This document shows, piece after piece, positions 44,592 through 53,603 of a DNA stretch of 64,000 bases. Source of the DNA: CAYXLI01 sp964464925 (GTDB taxonomy: Bacteria > Acidobacteriota > Terriglobia > Bryobacterales > Bryobacteraceae); NCBI GenBank assembly GCA_964464925.1, contig CAYXLI010000012.1, positions 1 to 64,000 on the forward strand, in the 5' to 3' direction. Positions within the stretch are counted from its first letter, which is position 1. Each line of letters opens with the position of its first letter. A program made the translations under genes and the position numbers. A model generated the notes under the pieces. It had not been told where the DNA came from and ran no database searches. It saw nothing but the letters and a program-made list of their open reading frames with translations.

Positions 44592-45796
44592 TTCTTGTAG
44601 GTAATCCGCCAGACCTTGTTGCCGCCATCGTCGCTCACCAACAGGCTGCCGTCCTTCATGACGAATACGCCGGTCGGGCGGCCCCACACCTCGCGCTGAT
44701 CGGGAGAGAGCATCCAGCCGGTCAAAAACTCCTGTGCGTCGCCCGACGGCTTGCCATTTTTGAACGGCACGAAGGCCACGCTCTGGCCGACACGCTCTTT
44801 CCTGTTCCATGAGCCGTGCAGGGCCAGAAACGCTCCGCCCTGGTACTCGGCCGGAAACATCTTGCCGGTGTAAAATTGCCAGTCGATCACGGCAGTATGC
44901 GCGCCGAGCGAAACGTCCGGCGTAATGGTCTTTTTCACGAGATCTGGCTGCTCGCCCTTCCGTCGCGGATCCTCATGCGGGCCGAAGTAGGCGTAGGGCC
45001 AGCCATAGAATCCACCCTGTTGGATATGGGTGAAGTAGTCGGGAACGAGGTCGTCGCCAAGTTCATCGCGCTCCTGCACGGATGCCCACAGCACATTGCT
45101 GCCGGGATAAAAATGAATGGAGGTCGGGTTCCGCGTGCCGGCTGCGAAGATCTCATGCCCCGTGCCGTCCGGATTATAGCGATTGATGGCGGCGCGTTCC
45201 TGCGGCTCTCCCGCGTTCACGTTGGAAGCCGATCCGACTCCCACATACAACTTTTCTCCCTTGGGATCAAACGCAAGAGACCGCGTCCAGTGGCCACTGC
45301 CCATGCCCGGCAGTTTGACAATTTCCTCGCCCTTACCGGCGGTCTGCGTCTTCGCGTCGTATTTGTAACGTTTCACCGAGGTCGGTTCGCCGACGTAGAG
45401 GTAATCCTTCCACCAAGCCATGCCGTACGGGCGGTCGAGGCCGTCTATCAGCGTTTTCTTCCCGTCGATCTTGAAATCGTTGTTCTTGTCGAGAAGGATC
45501 GAGACGCGGCCGTTCGGGACCGATTCTGTAATCAGCAACTCCCCGCTCGGGCCGTAAATCATCACGCGCGGGCGTTGCAGGTCCGAGGCGAATTCCTGCA
45601 CATCGAAGCCCTGAGGCACGCGAAGTTGGGCTCCGTCCGGGCGTGCGATAACTCTTGGGTTATTCCTTGCCGACGGAGTGGCGTACGGAGGTGGCAGCTT
45701 CGGGTCCTGCTTAAAGTGCTGCTGGGCAACCAGGGCGCCCCCCACAGTGAGTACTGCGAGGGCAATCATCGGGAACTTGCTTGGGATCATTCGCAA
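44588..45796 (-). CDS. PQQ-type sugar (L-sorbosone-like) dehydrogenase, exported
   Basis: 402 residues with a signal peptide (MIALAVLTVGGALVAQQ). The six-bladed GSDH beta-propeller shows DGLDRPYGMAWWKDYLYVG, GMGSGHWTRSLAFDPKGEKLYVGVGS, GTRNPTSIHFYPGSNVLW and FLTGWMLSPDQREVWGRPTGV. Arg and His in GSGHWTR correspond to quinone-site residues in soluble glucose dehydrogenase. It would oxidise an aldose or aldehyde sugar in the periplasm. Its stop overlaps the start of the heptaheme cytochrome gene, a natural electron acceptor. Confidence 0.88.
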   Translation of the reverse strand: MRMIPSKFPMIALAVLTVGGALVAQQHFKQDPKLPPPYATPSARNNPRVIARPDGAQLRVPQGFDVQEFASDLQRPRVMIYGPSGELLITESVPNGRVSILLDKNNDFKIDGKKTLIDGLDRPYGMAWWKDYLYVGEPTSVKRYKYDAKTQTAGKGEEIVKLPGMGSGHWTRSLAFDPKGEKLYVGVGSASNVNAGEPQERAAINRYNPDGTGHEIFAAGTRNPTSIHFYPGSNVLWASVQERDELGDDLVPDYFTHIQQGGFYGWPYAYFGPHEDPRRKGEQPDLVKKTITPDVSLGAHTAVIDWQFYTGKMFPAEYQGGAFLALHGSWNRKERVGQSVAFVPFKNGKPSGDAQEFLTGWMLSPDQREVWGRPTGVFVMKDGSLLVSDDGGNKVWRITYKK

Positions 45797-45952
45797 ACCT
45801 CTTACCGCCAGTGTATCGCTGGTAAGTTTCGGATGTCTTATGTTGATGCTACTAGGCTTAGTTGTACCGTGACGAATGGAGGGCGGCCTTTGGATTTTAC
45901 TCTACATCGCAAAGTACTTGCTCGATGCCTCCAATTCGGATATGCTGCTCAC

Positions 45953-46567
45953 ATGGCCCTGGCGCCCCGATTGCGTGCCGTATCGCGAGAACCGATCGGC
46001 ATCCATTCTCACGCGCTCGATAACATCCGCTTTATCCGGGACACCATGGAGCGGGCCGGGTCGTTCACCGGCGTACCCGGATGGGGTGGCGTGGTCATGG
46101 GAATTTCGGCTCTGGTTGCGTCTGCCGTAGCCGCTCGCCAGACGACTCCTTCGGCTTGGGTTCTCACCTGGATCGTTGAGGGCCTGATCGCGATGGCGAT
46201 CGGCGGGTTCGCCATGGAACGCAAGGCTCGTAAGGTGAACATGTCGCTGTTCTCCGCTCCCGGTCAGAAATTCGCGCTCAGCTTTTCGCCTCCCGTGCTG
46301 GTCGGCGCTTTGCTGACGCTCGTGTTCTACCGGCACGAAGCGAACGCGCTCATTCCGGGGATGTGGCTGTCTCTCTACGGTACGGGAGTTGTCACCGGGG
46401 GCGCTTTCTCCGTGCGGATTGTCCCTGTTATGGGAGCCGCCTTCCTTGCTCTTGGGACCGCGGCATTCTTCTCTCCGGCAGGTTGGGGAGATTATTACCT
46501 GGCCGCCGGTTTCGGTGTGCTCCATATTATTTTCGGTATTGTGATCGCAAGGAGGTACGGTGGCTAA
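45953..46567 (+). CDS. Membrane protein coupled to a winged-helix regulator
   Basis: 204 residues from the ATG at 45953; the much longer open frame upstream is antisense to the dehydrogenase gene. A soluble N-terminus (REPIGIHSHALDNIRFIRDTMERAG) precedes five to six hydrophobic helices (WGGVVMGISALVASAVAA, LVGALLTLVFY, VMGAAFLALGTAAFF). No family name can be given. The gene ends eight bases inside the next gene. It may sense or transport something for the regulator, which is an inference from gene order. Confidence 0.75.
   Translation: MALAPRLRAVSREPIGIHSHALDNIRFIRDTMERAGSFTGVPGWGGVVMGISALVASAVAARQTTPSAWVLTWIVEGLIAMAIGGFAMERKARKVNMSLFSAPGQKFALSFSPPVLVGALLTLVFYRHEANALIPGMWLSLYGTGVVTGGAFSVRIVPVMGAAFLALGTAAFFSPAGWGDYYLAAGFGVLHIIFGIVIARRYGG
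46549..46555 (+). promoter_or_regulatory. Ribosome binding site fixing the GTG start of the regulator gene
   Basis: AAGGAGG lies four bases before the GTG at 46560, inside the coding end of the membrane protein gene. It is the best ribosome binding site seen in the window. Confidence 0.7.
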
Positions 46568-46943
46568 GACAGGAGCCGTTCGTAAGAAACCTGAGAAGGA
46601 CGTTCGGGAGCCAGAACCGGTCCGCATCGAACCGCTGGAGAATCCCGCGCCGGAGTTGGACCGGCTGATTCATGAGCGGATGCGTCTCGGCATCGTCAGC
46701 GCCCTGGCCGCAAACCACTCGCTGTCCTTCAACGATTTGAAGAAGATCCTCAATACCACGGACGGCAACGTCAGCGTGCACGCGCGAAAGCTCGAAGAGG
46801 CTCACTACATCATCTGTAATAAAACTTTTGAAGGCCGCATGCCGAAAACGGAATACAAGCTGACCGCGGCCGGCCGCCGTGCGCTCGAAAAATACCTCGA
46901 TCACATGGAATCTATCATCCAGGCCATGCGCGAGCGCAGTTGA
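46560..46943 (+). CDS. Winged-helix DNA-binding regulator (PadR/MarR-like, HTH_34 type)
   Basis: 127 residues. After a charged N-terminus, residues 40-115 form a winged helix: RLGIVSALAANHSLSFNDL, KKILNTTDGNVSVHARKLEE (recognition helix) and the wing KTEYKLTAAGRRALEKYLDHM. This small single-domain type usually dimerises and represses its own operon. It is coupled to the membrane protein. A terminator overlaps its stop codon, separating it from uppS. Confidence 0.85.
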   Translation: MAKTGAVRKKPEKDVREPEPVRIEPLENPAPELDRLIHERMRLGIVSALAANHSLSFNDLKKILNTTDGNVSVHARKLEEAHYIICNKTFEGRMPKTEYKLTAAGRRALEKYLDHMESIIQAMRERS

Positions 46944-46965
46944 ACCCGCTCGCCTCTTTTTTTTT
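46930..46965 (+). terminator. Rho-independent terminator overlapping the regulator's stop codon
   Basis: GCGAGCG (46930-46936) pairs with CGCTCGC (46947-46953). The loop contains the TGA stop, and nine consecutive T residues follow at 46957-46965. Confidence 0.85.
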
Positions 46966-46979
46966 CGCCTCGATACTTT

Positions 46980-47675
46980 ATGATGCAAAGTACTCTACAT
47001 GTCGGGATCATCATGGACGGAAACGGACGATGGGCGAAGGCCCGTGGCCTGCCGCGGGTGGCCGGCCACGTTCGCGGAGCCGAAGCCGTTCGACGTACAG
47101 TCGAGGCTGCCCCGCCGTTAGGGGTGTCGACCCTCACGCTCTACGCCTTCTCTTCGGATAATTGGCGGCGCCCCGCGGACGAGGTCGCGGCCATTATGAA
47201 CCTGTTCCGCACCTACATCGAGCGGGAAACATCCCGCTGCATCGAGAACGGCGTCCGGTTCAGCGTGATCGGCCGGCGGGACCGCCTCGCGCCGGATTTG
47301 CGCAACGCGATAGAGGCGGCGGAACTGGGAACCATCGGAGGCCAAACCCTGCACCTCCGCATCGCTGTCGACTATTCTTCCCGCGACAGTATTCTCCGCG
47401 CTGCGCAACAGTGCAGGACGTGGTCCCGCGAGGAGTTCGCCGCCGCCCTTGGCGTTGCTGATCACAGCGGAGCGCCCGCGCCGGACGTGGACCTGCTGGT
47501 ACGCACCAGCGGCGAACAACGGCTCAGCGATTTTCTGCTGTGGGAATGCGCGTACGCCGAGCTCTGCTTTCTCGACCGGATGTGGCCCGATTTCTCCGGA
47601 GATGACCTGGCCGCCGCCATCCAGGCTTTCCGCTCGCGGGACCGCCGTTTCGGCGGCCTCTCTCCGGCCGCATAG
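46980..47675 (+). CDS. uppS: Isoprenyl (undecaprenyl) diphosphate synthase
   Basis: 231 residues, slightly shorter than E. coli UppS (253). It condenses isopentenyl diphosphate in cis to make the carrier lipid for peptidoglycan and polysaccharide synthesis. The signatures are [18 protein letters not shown], with the catalytic Asp, then [16 protein letters not shown] and [18 protein letters not shown], with C-terminal WPDFSGDDL. Either ATG at 46980 or 46983 may serve. Confidence 0.95.
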   Translation: MMQSTLHVGIIMDGNGRWAKARGLPRVAGHVRGAEAVRRTVEAAPPLGVSTLTLYAFSSDNWRRPADEVAAIMNLFRTYIERETSRCIENGVRFSVIGRRDRLAPDLRNAIEAAELGTIGGQTLHLRIAVDYSSRDSILRAAQQCRTWSREEFAAALGVADHSGAPAPDVDLLVRTSGEQRLSDFLLWECAYAELCFLDRMWPDFSGDDLAAAIQAFRSRDRRFGGLSPAA

Positions 47676-47705
47676 GCCCCTGCTGACCTGATACATTCAT
47701 GTCTT

Positions 47706-48485
47706 ATGACTCGCAGAGATCTCATTGCTACTGGAGGAGCGCTCTCAATGGCATCCATGACGCCAGCTGCACCAAATAAGAAGCCGGCTGTAATCGAATT
47801 GCGCCTGTTCAAAATGCGCAATACGCAGGATGCGCAGAATCAGCGAACTACGGACTTCTTGGGCAAGCATTATGTGCCGGCTGTGAAACGCGCCGGTGCT
47901 GGTACGGTCGGCGCTTTTGCAAGCGTGATCGGCGGCGGAAGCCCGTTCATCCTTCTGACAACCAGTTTCCCGAGCCTCTCCGCCATCGATTCGGCCATGG
48001 ACAAGATGCTGGCCGATAAGGACTACATCCAGGCACGTACGGAATTCGACTCAGGTCCTTTGGCATACGCCCGTATGGAAACCAGTCTGCTGAAGTGCTT
48101 CGATTCCATTCCGGACATCGAGGTCCCACCCTCGGACGGCAAGCGCCCGGCCCGCATCTTTGAACTGCGCACGTACGAATCGAACAATTCGACAACGTTG
48201 GCGAAGAAGGTCGCCATGTTCGACAACGGTGAGATCGCGATTTTCCGGAAGGTGCACATGGCGCCCGTCTTCTTCGGCAGGACCGTGTATGGACAGAACA
48301 TGCCGAACCTGACGTATATGCTCGGATTCGATAGTCTCGCGGATCGGGAGAAGGCGTGGTCTGCATTCGGCAGTGATGAGGACTGGAAGAAGCTGCGCTC
48401 GACTCCTGGCCTCAGCGATCCGGAGATCGTCTCGAACATCAGTAATTCCATCCTGCGCCCGCTCCCCTTTTCGCAGGTTCGTTGA
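47706..48485 (+). CDS. NIPSNAP-family protein with Tat-like leader
   Basis: 259 residues. MTRRDLIATGGALSMASM is a twin-arginine-type leader. Two NIPSNAP-like repeats follow: VIELRLFKMRNTQDAQNQR in the first half and RIFELRTYESNNSTTLAKKVAMF in the second, the latter ending in YMLGFDSLADREKAWSAF. The fold is a dimeric alpha-beta barrel; no activity is established. Its TGA overlaps the next ATG by one base, coupling it to the beta-lactamase-like gene. Confidence 0.87.
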   Translation: MTRRDLIATGGALSMASMTPAAPNKKPAVIELRLFKMRNTQDAQNQRTTDFLGKHYVPAVKRAGAGTVGAFASVIGGGSPFILLTTSFPSLSAIDSAMDKMLADKDYIQARTEFDSGPLAYARMETSLLKCFDSIPDIEVPPSDGKRPARIFELRTYESNNSTTLAKKVAMFDNGEIAIFRKVHMAPVFFGRTVYGQNMPNLTYMLGFDSLADREKAWSAFGSDEDWKKLRSTPGLSDPEIVSNISNSILRPLPFSQVR

Positions 48486-49558
48486 TGCCGCGCCGCAATC
48501 TCGCCCTCTTTCTCCTCGGTGCGCTCTGCTTATGCGGCGCGCCCCTTCGTTCAGAACGAATCCGGGACATTGACCGGCTGATCAGTGCCGAAATGACGCG
48601 GCAAGACATCCCGGGCCTATCGGTTGCGGTCGCTTCAGCGGAAGGGCCGATGTGGTCTTCGGGATATGGCCTGGCCGACCTGGAGAACTTCGTGCCGGCT
48701 AAACCGTACACGGTTTACCGGACGGCCTCAATCGCGAAGCCGATGACGGCCACAGCCATAATGCAACTGGTGGAGAAGGGTAAAATCGATCTGGACGCGC
48801 CTGTTCAGAAATATGTCCCCGATTTTCCGCAGAAACCATGGCCGATCACGGTGCGCCAATTGCTTGGCCACCTCGGGGGAATCCGGCACTACCGCGACAG
48901 CGATGATGCGAACAATACGCACCATTACGCTACGCTTCGGGACGCCCTCAAGATCTTCGAAGCAGATGATCTGATCGCCGAGCCGGGAACCAGGTACAAC
49001 TACTCTACGTATGGCTTCGTGCTGCTTGGCCGCATCCTGGAGGGGGCGTCGGGCGCGGATTATCTCGATTACATGAGGGCGAACATTTTCGGTCCCGCGC
49101 AGATGAGCACAATGTATGCGGACGATACGTTCGCCGTCATTCCAAATCGCACACGCGGCTATGTCCGGTGGGCGAATGGAACCGTCCATAACGCTCCCCT
49201 GCTCGACACCAGCAGCAAGATTCCGGGTGGAGGCTTTGTCTGCTCGCCCGAAGACCTGGTGGGCTTCGCCCTTGCATTGGGGAAAGGCAGTCTGGTTTCC
49301 GGCGCTTCCAGGAAGCAGATGTTCACCTCTCAAAGCACAAGCGACGGGAAGCGGACGGGCTACGGGCTTGGATGGGGCATCAATCGTGTTGCCGGCTATG
49401 ACGTCGTGGAGCATGCCGGCGGCCAGGCGGGAACCTCCACGCTGCTAACGTATTTCCCGGAGCAGAAATTGGCGGTTGCCATCATGAGCAATCTGCAGGA
49501 CGCACGCTTGAACGATCTGCGCGATGAGATCGCAAAAATCGTGCTCTCCGGGTGGTAG
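48485..49558 (+). CDS. Class C beta-lactamase-like serine hydrolase, exported
   Basis: 357 residues with a signal peptide (LALFLLGALCLCGAPL). The penicillin-binding fold has the SxxK motif in YRTASIAKPMTATAIM, the Tyr motif in YNYSTYGFVLLG and a third motif HAGGQAGTSTLL near the C-terminus. This family includes AmpC, D-aminopeptidases and esterases. HAG in place of KTG suggests an esterase or peptidase rather than a true beta-lactamase. Coupled to the NIPSNAP gene. Confidence 0.9.
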   Translation: MPRRNLALFLLGALCLCGAPLRSERIRDIDRLISAEMTRQDIPGLSVAVASAEGPMWSSGYGLADLENFVPAKPYTVYRTASIAKPMTATAIMQLVEKGKIDLDAPVQKYVPDFPQKPWPITVRQLLGHLGGIRHYRDSDDANNTHHYATLRDALKIFEADDLIAEPGTRYNYSTYGFVLLGRILEGASGADYLDYMRANIFGPAQMSTMYADDTFAVIPNRTRGYVRWANGTVHNAPLLDTSSKIPGGGFVCSPEDLVGFALALGKGSLVSGASRKQMFTSQSTSDGKRTGYGLGWGINRVAGYDVVEHAGGQAGTSTLLTYFPEQKLAVAIMSNLQDARLNDLRDEIAKIVLSGW

Positions 49559-51055
49559 CTAAACGCGGTCCGGAAGCGTGAACCAGAACGTGCAGCCGCC
49601 CTCCTCATTGCCGGTCACCCAAATGCGGCCGCCGTGGTTCTCAATGATTGTGCGGCAGAGTGCGAGGCCGAGCCCCGTTCCGGAATACTGTGGTCCGTGT
49701 AGACGCTTGAACAACTCGAATACGCGTTCGCGGTATTCGGGAGCGATGCCAATTCCGTTATCCCTGATCGCGATTGCCCACTCTTTTTTCGATTTCTCCG
49801 CGCAGATTTGGATTTTCAGGGGCCTTTCGGCGCGGAATTTGATGGCATTCGCGATCAGGTTCTCAAACACCAGGATGATGTGGCGAGGATCCGCGGATAC
49901 AACCGGCAGCGGTTCGCATATCATTTCCACCCCGGCTCCTTGCAGCAGGTCCGAGAGATGCTCGAGTGCGGCATCCCTCGCCTTATTGAGAGGGGTAGGG
50001 TCGCGATGCTCGTCGCCCAGCGTGGTTTCCGCATAGACCAGCAGATCGTCCATCAGCTTTCCGATTCGGGAGACCCCTCTCGTGACATATCCCATGTACT
50101 CCCGGGCGGAATCATCCAACTGCTTGCTATACCTCCGTTCGAGTAGCTGCGTGTAGATATGGACTGTTCGAAGCGGCTCCCGCATATCGTGGGCAGCGAC
50201 AAACGCCAGCCGCTGCAGCCGCTCGTTGTGTGTGCGTAGCGCTTTCTCCGCATCTTTCGCGGTCTCGACGTCGGTACTGGTTCCTATGTATCCCAGGAAC
50301 GTACCATGCTCCGAATAATTGGGTACCCCACGAGAGATGAACCAGCGGTAAGTGCCGTCGTGCCGCTGAAGACGGAATTCTGCTTCATAAGGGTCGCGGG
50401 CGGCGAATGCCTCCCACCACCTGCGCTCGCGAGCCTCCACATCGGCGGGATGGACGCATGCCAGCCACTCCTGCGGTTCGCCGGCCCGCAGCGCCTGTCC
50501 TGTGTAGTCCACCCACTGCCGGTTCACGTAGCTTCTGAGGCCATGAACATCCGTAGTCCAGAGGATCACCGGAGCCGTATCGGCGAGCGCCTGGAATCGA
50601 GTCTCGCTTTCGGCAAGACGTTCATCCGAGCAGCGCTTCGCGAATCGGACGTCCCCCTCCCGAAGTTCCCGAAGAATGCTCACGCCGAGACGCCTCAGGT
50701 GGTCCTTGAGAAAGAAATCGTGGACGCCCATCTTCATTACCTGGGCGGCCCGGTCTTCGCCAATTCCGTCGGCAATCACGAAAAACGGAATATCCAGCCC
50801 GGAATTCTTATAAATAGAGAAGGCCCCATGACCATCTCCGACCAGATCGTAGTCGCAAATTACCACATCCCAGCTCGAAGAAAGGGCCTCGCGGAATGCC
50901 TCGAGGGATGCAACGCGGTGGAAGGCCGGTTCGAAACCATCCGACCGAAGTTCACGGGCGAGCAGCAATTCGTCTGCTGCAGCCTTATCCACCAGCAACG
51001 CTTTCAGCGGCCGCCGTCGATCGCTTTCAGTCAACAAGTTGCACCCCAATCCCAT
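49559..51055 (-). CDS. Hybrid sensor histidine kinase: receiver-like, PAS and kinase domains
   Basis: About 498 residues; ATG 51055 or TTG 51049 is preferred because AGGAG lies just upstream, while the longest frame starts in unconserved sequence. An N-terminal receiver-like domain has WDVVICDYDLVGDG (Asp) and FFLKDHL (Lys). A PAS/PAC domain follows (about 155-275; APVILWTTDVHGLRSYVN, YRWFISRGVPNYSEHG). HisKA has the phospho-His in VAAHDMREPLRTV, and HATPase shows NLIANAIKF, DNGIGIAPE and GTGLGLALCR. There are no membrane segments, so it is cytosolic. No partner regulator is adjacent. Confidence 0.88.
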   Translation of the reverse strand: MGLGCNLLTESDRRRPLKALLVDKAAADELLLARELRSDGFEPAFHRVASLEAFREALSSSWDVVICDYDLVGDGHGAFSIYKNSGLDIPFFVIADGIGEDRAAQVMKMGVHDFFLKDHLRRLGVSILRELREGDVRFAKRCSDERLAESETRFQALADTAPVILWTTDVHGLRSYVNRQWVDYTGQALRAGEPQEWLACVHPADVEARERRWWEAFAARDPYEAEFRLQRHDGTYRWFISRGVPNYSEHGTFLGYIGTSTDVETAKDAEKALRTHNERLQRLAFVAAHDMREPLRTVHIYTQLLERRYSKQLDDSAREYMGYVTRGVSRIGKLMDDLLVYAETTLGDEHRDPTPLNKARDAALEHLSDLLQGAGVEMICEPLPVVSADPRHIILVFENLIANAIKFRAERPLKIQICAEKSKKEWAIAIRDNGIGIAPEYRERVFELFKRLHGPQYSGTGLGLALCRTIIENHGGRIWVTGNEEGGCTFWFTLPDRV

Positions 51056-51229
51056 TCTCCTGCCTTGGAGGCGGTTCATCCCAAGGAAGTCCGCCGTCGC
51101 CGCGTCACCATGAAACCGAGTGACGTGTTTCGGAGTCCGACAACCTGCATGTCGGGAGGCGCCGCGGTTATCAGCGGCTTCCTTTGAGTACCTATATACA
51201 CTTATAAATGAAATGCGAGAATAACGAAA

Positions 51230-52660
51230 ATGAGAGTCACCGTAGCGGGAACTGGATATGTCGGAACAGTTACGGGAGCATGCCTTGCCTTTCTTGGCCA
51301 TCATGTCACCTGTGTCGACACGGACGCGCGAAAAATCGCTGTTCTGCAGAGTGGGGGAGTACCTTTATACGAACCTCATCTCGATGACCTGATCGCCGGG
51401 GCGAAACTGCGCGGCGGAATCGAATTCTCAACGGACATTTCTGCTGCCGTGGCAGGCAGTGACGTTATCTTCATCGCGGTGGGTACGCCTCCAAAGCCCA
51501 ACGGCGAGGCGAACCTGATTTATTTGGAAAGTGTTGCGCGGGATATAGGCGCGGCCATGGACGACACCAAGTACCGCGTCGTCGTGAACAAGTCTACGGT
51601 GCCTGTGGGCAGCGGAAACCTGGTAGAGACTCTCATACGCGAAGGCATCCGCGAGACGCGCCCAGGTATGGAGAAACGGATCGCCTTTGGGGTAGCCAGC
51701 AACCCGGAATTTCTTCGGGAGGGCTGCGCACTCGGCGATTCGTTGTTTCCCGATCGCATCGTCATTGGAGCCGAAGACGACCACGCGCTCGGCCTGATGC
51801 GCGAACTTTATACTCCCTTGATCGAACAGGAGTTTGCGGCACCGGACTTCCTGCCGCGTCCGGCGTCGATCAGGCGCGTCCCGCTCGTCACCACAACGCT
51901 GACCAGCGCGGAAATGATCAAGTACGCATCCAACGCGTTTCTGGCCACTAAAATCGGGTTTGCGAATGAAATCGCCAATATCTGCGAGCGCGTTGGGGCC
52001 GATTCGAAAGAGGTCCTGCACGGTATCGGTTTGGATGCGCGCATAGGCGGCAATTTCCTGAATGCTGGTCTGGGGTGGGGCGGAAGTTGCTTCGGCAAGG
52101 ACATCTCCAGCCTTCTCCACACCGCGCGGGACTACGGCTATCAGGCTCGGCTGCTCGAGGCTTCGCTCGAGGTAAACCGGGCGCAGCGCCACGTCGTCAT
52201 TCAGAAGCTGCTGGAAAAGCTCTTCATCCTCAAGGGACGCACCATCGCTCTGCTCGGCCTGGCGTTCAAGCCCGATACGGATGATATCCGCGATGCGCCC
52301 AGCCTGCAGATTGCCGAGCGGCTTCTTCAGATGGGAGCCCGCGTGAAGGCGTATGATCCCGTGGCTATGAAAGCCTGTGCCGAACAGCATCCGGAACTGA
52401 AAATTCAGTACTGCCGGTCGACCATGGAAGCTGCCGAGGATGCAAATGCCGTGGTCATCGTCACGGAATGGGAGGAGTTCCGGAACCTCAATCTGCAGGA
52501 ACTCGCCGCGGTGATGACTCACCAGGTCATCGTGGACGGCCGCAACATTTTCGACCCTGAGAAGGCTCGCGCTGCTGGATTCGAATACACCGGCATCGGC
52601 CGCAGGGAGCGCAACAAGAAGATTTCGAACTCCGCTCCTGCGCAGACGGTTACCGCCTGA
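51230..52660 (+). CDS. ugd: UDP-glucose 6-dehydrogenase
   Basis: 476 residues. It oxidises UDP-glucose to UDP-glucuronate using two NAD+. The Rossmann start is VAGTGYVGTVTGACLA, the lid VGTPPKPNGEANL, and the catalytic Cys lies in GLGWGGSCFGKDISSL; the C-terminal UDP-binding domain has LGLAFKPDTDDIRDAPS. It supplies uronic acid for exopolysaccharide or lipid modification. It is divergent from the sensor kinase and followed 16 bases later by pyrD. Confidence 0.95.
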   Translation: MRVTVAGTGYVGTVTGACLAFLGHHVTCVDTDARKIAVLQSGGVPLYEPHLDDLIAGAKLRGGIEFSTDISAAVAGSDVIFIAVGTPPKPNGEANLIYLESVARDIGAAMDDTKYRVVVNKSTVPVGSGNLVETLIREGIRETRPGMEKRIAFGVASNPEFLREGCALGDSLFPDRIVIGAEDDHALGLMRELYTPLIEQEFAAPDFLPRPASIRRVPLVTTTLTSAEMIKYASNAFLATKIGFANEIANICERVGADSKEVLHGIGLDARIGGNFLNAGLGWGGSCFGKDISSLLHTARDYGYQARLLEASLEVNRAQRHVVIQKLLEKLFILKGRTIALLGLAFKPDTDDIRDAPSLQIAERLLQMGARVKAYDPVAMKACAEQHPELKIQYCRSTMEAAEDANAVVIVTEWEEFRNLNLQELAAVMTHQVIVDGRNIFDPEKARAAGFEYTGIGRRERNKKISNSAPAQTVTA

Positions 52661-52676
52661 GTTATTCTGATCGAGA

Positions 52677-53603
52677 GTGCGAGACAGCTCCAGGCTGGCG
52701 ACATCCCTTTGCGGTGTCGCGCTGCGCAATCCGATCATCGCCGCATCCGGAACATTCGCGTATGGCGTCGAGTTCGCTTCCATATTAGATCTGGAAGCGC
52801 TCGGCGCCTTTATCGTGAAGGGCATCTCGCGGGAACCCATCGAAGGCAACAGGGAGCCCCGGCTTTATGAAGCGCAATCGGGGATGCTGAACTCCGTGGG
52901 GCTGCAAAATATAGGCGTGCGCGCCTTCATCGCCGAAAAAATCCCGGCTCTGCGCTCCTATCGGACTCCTTATTTCGTGAACGTCTTCGGCTACCAGCCC
53001 GAGGACTATCTGGAAGTTGTGCGAGCCCTGGAAGATGCCGAGGGGCCCGCCGGATATGAGCTGAACGTTTCTTGTCCGAATACCCGCCACGGCGGAATCG
53101 CCTTCGGTGCGGACTGCGGAATGCTGAGCGAACTGGTCGCGAATGTCTGCCGTTTGACCAAACGGCCCGTCATGGTGAAGCTCTCGCCCAATGTAGCTGC
53201 GATTCCTCCGCTGGCGCTTGCGGCGGAGCAGAGCGGCGCGGCAGCCATTTCACTCGTAAATACGTTTATTGCCCTGGCGGTCGATGCCCGTACGCGGCGC
53301 TCCCACATCGGCAACGGCTTCGGTGGTTTGTCCGGCCCGGCCATTAAGCCGATTGCGTTGCGTATGGTTTATGAAGCCGCACAGTCCGTGAAGATCCCGG
53401 TCGTCGGTTTGGGCGGCATTCGTTCCGGTGTAGATGCTGCGGAGTTCCTGATCGCCGGCGCCTCGGCTGTGCAGGTAGGCACCGCGACCTTCTGGGATCC
53501 GCGCGCGCCGCAGCGCATTGCAAACGAACTCGATCACTTTTTAAAGGAGGAGAAGGTCGCGAGCGTGCGCGAGTTGACAGGCACGCTGCGCCTTCGCGAT
53601 TGA
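52677..53603 (+). CDS. pyrD: Dihydroorotate dehydrogenase, class 1B type
   Basis: 308 residues from a GTG at 52677. FMN TIM barrel of pyrimidine synthesis: NPIIAASGTFAYGVEF, YELNVSCPNTRHGG with the catalytic Cys used by class 1 enzymes, MVKLSPNVAAIPPLA, VGLGGIRSGVDAAEFLIAGA. The type 1B form normally needs the PyrK electron-transfer subunit, which is not in the window. RidA starts on the base after its stop. Confidence 0.93.
   Translation: MRDSSRLATSLCGVALRNPIIAASGTFAYGVEFASILDLEALGAFIVKGISREPIEGNREPRLYEAQSGMLNSVGLQNIGVRAFIAEKIPALRSYRTPYFVNVFGYQPEDYLEVVRALEDAEGPAGYELNVSCPNTRHGGIAFGADCGMLSELVANVCRLTKRPVMVKLSPNVAAIPPLALAAEQSGAAAISLVNTFIALAVDARTRRSHIGNGFGGLSGPAIKPIALRMVYEAAQSVKIPVVGLGGIRSGVDAAEFLIAGASAVQVGTATFWDPRAPQRIANELDHFLKEEKVASVRELTGTLRLRD

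Noticed and set aside
44592..44810. N-terminal extension of the multiheme cytochrome frame
   Set aside because: It overlaps the end of the dehydrogenase gene in another frame; the GTG at 44591 gives a signal peptide and a GTGA coupling.
44816..45952. Long N-terminal extension of the membrane protein frame
   Set aside because: It runs antisense through the sugar dehydrogenase gene; only the part from 45953 has membrane-protein character.
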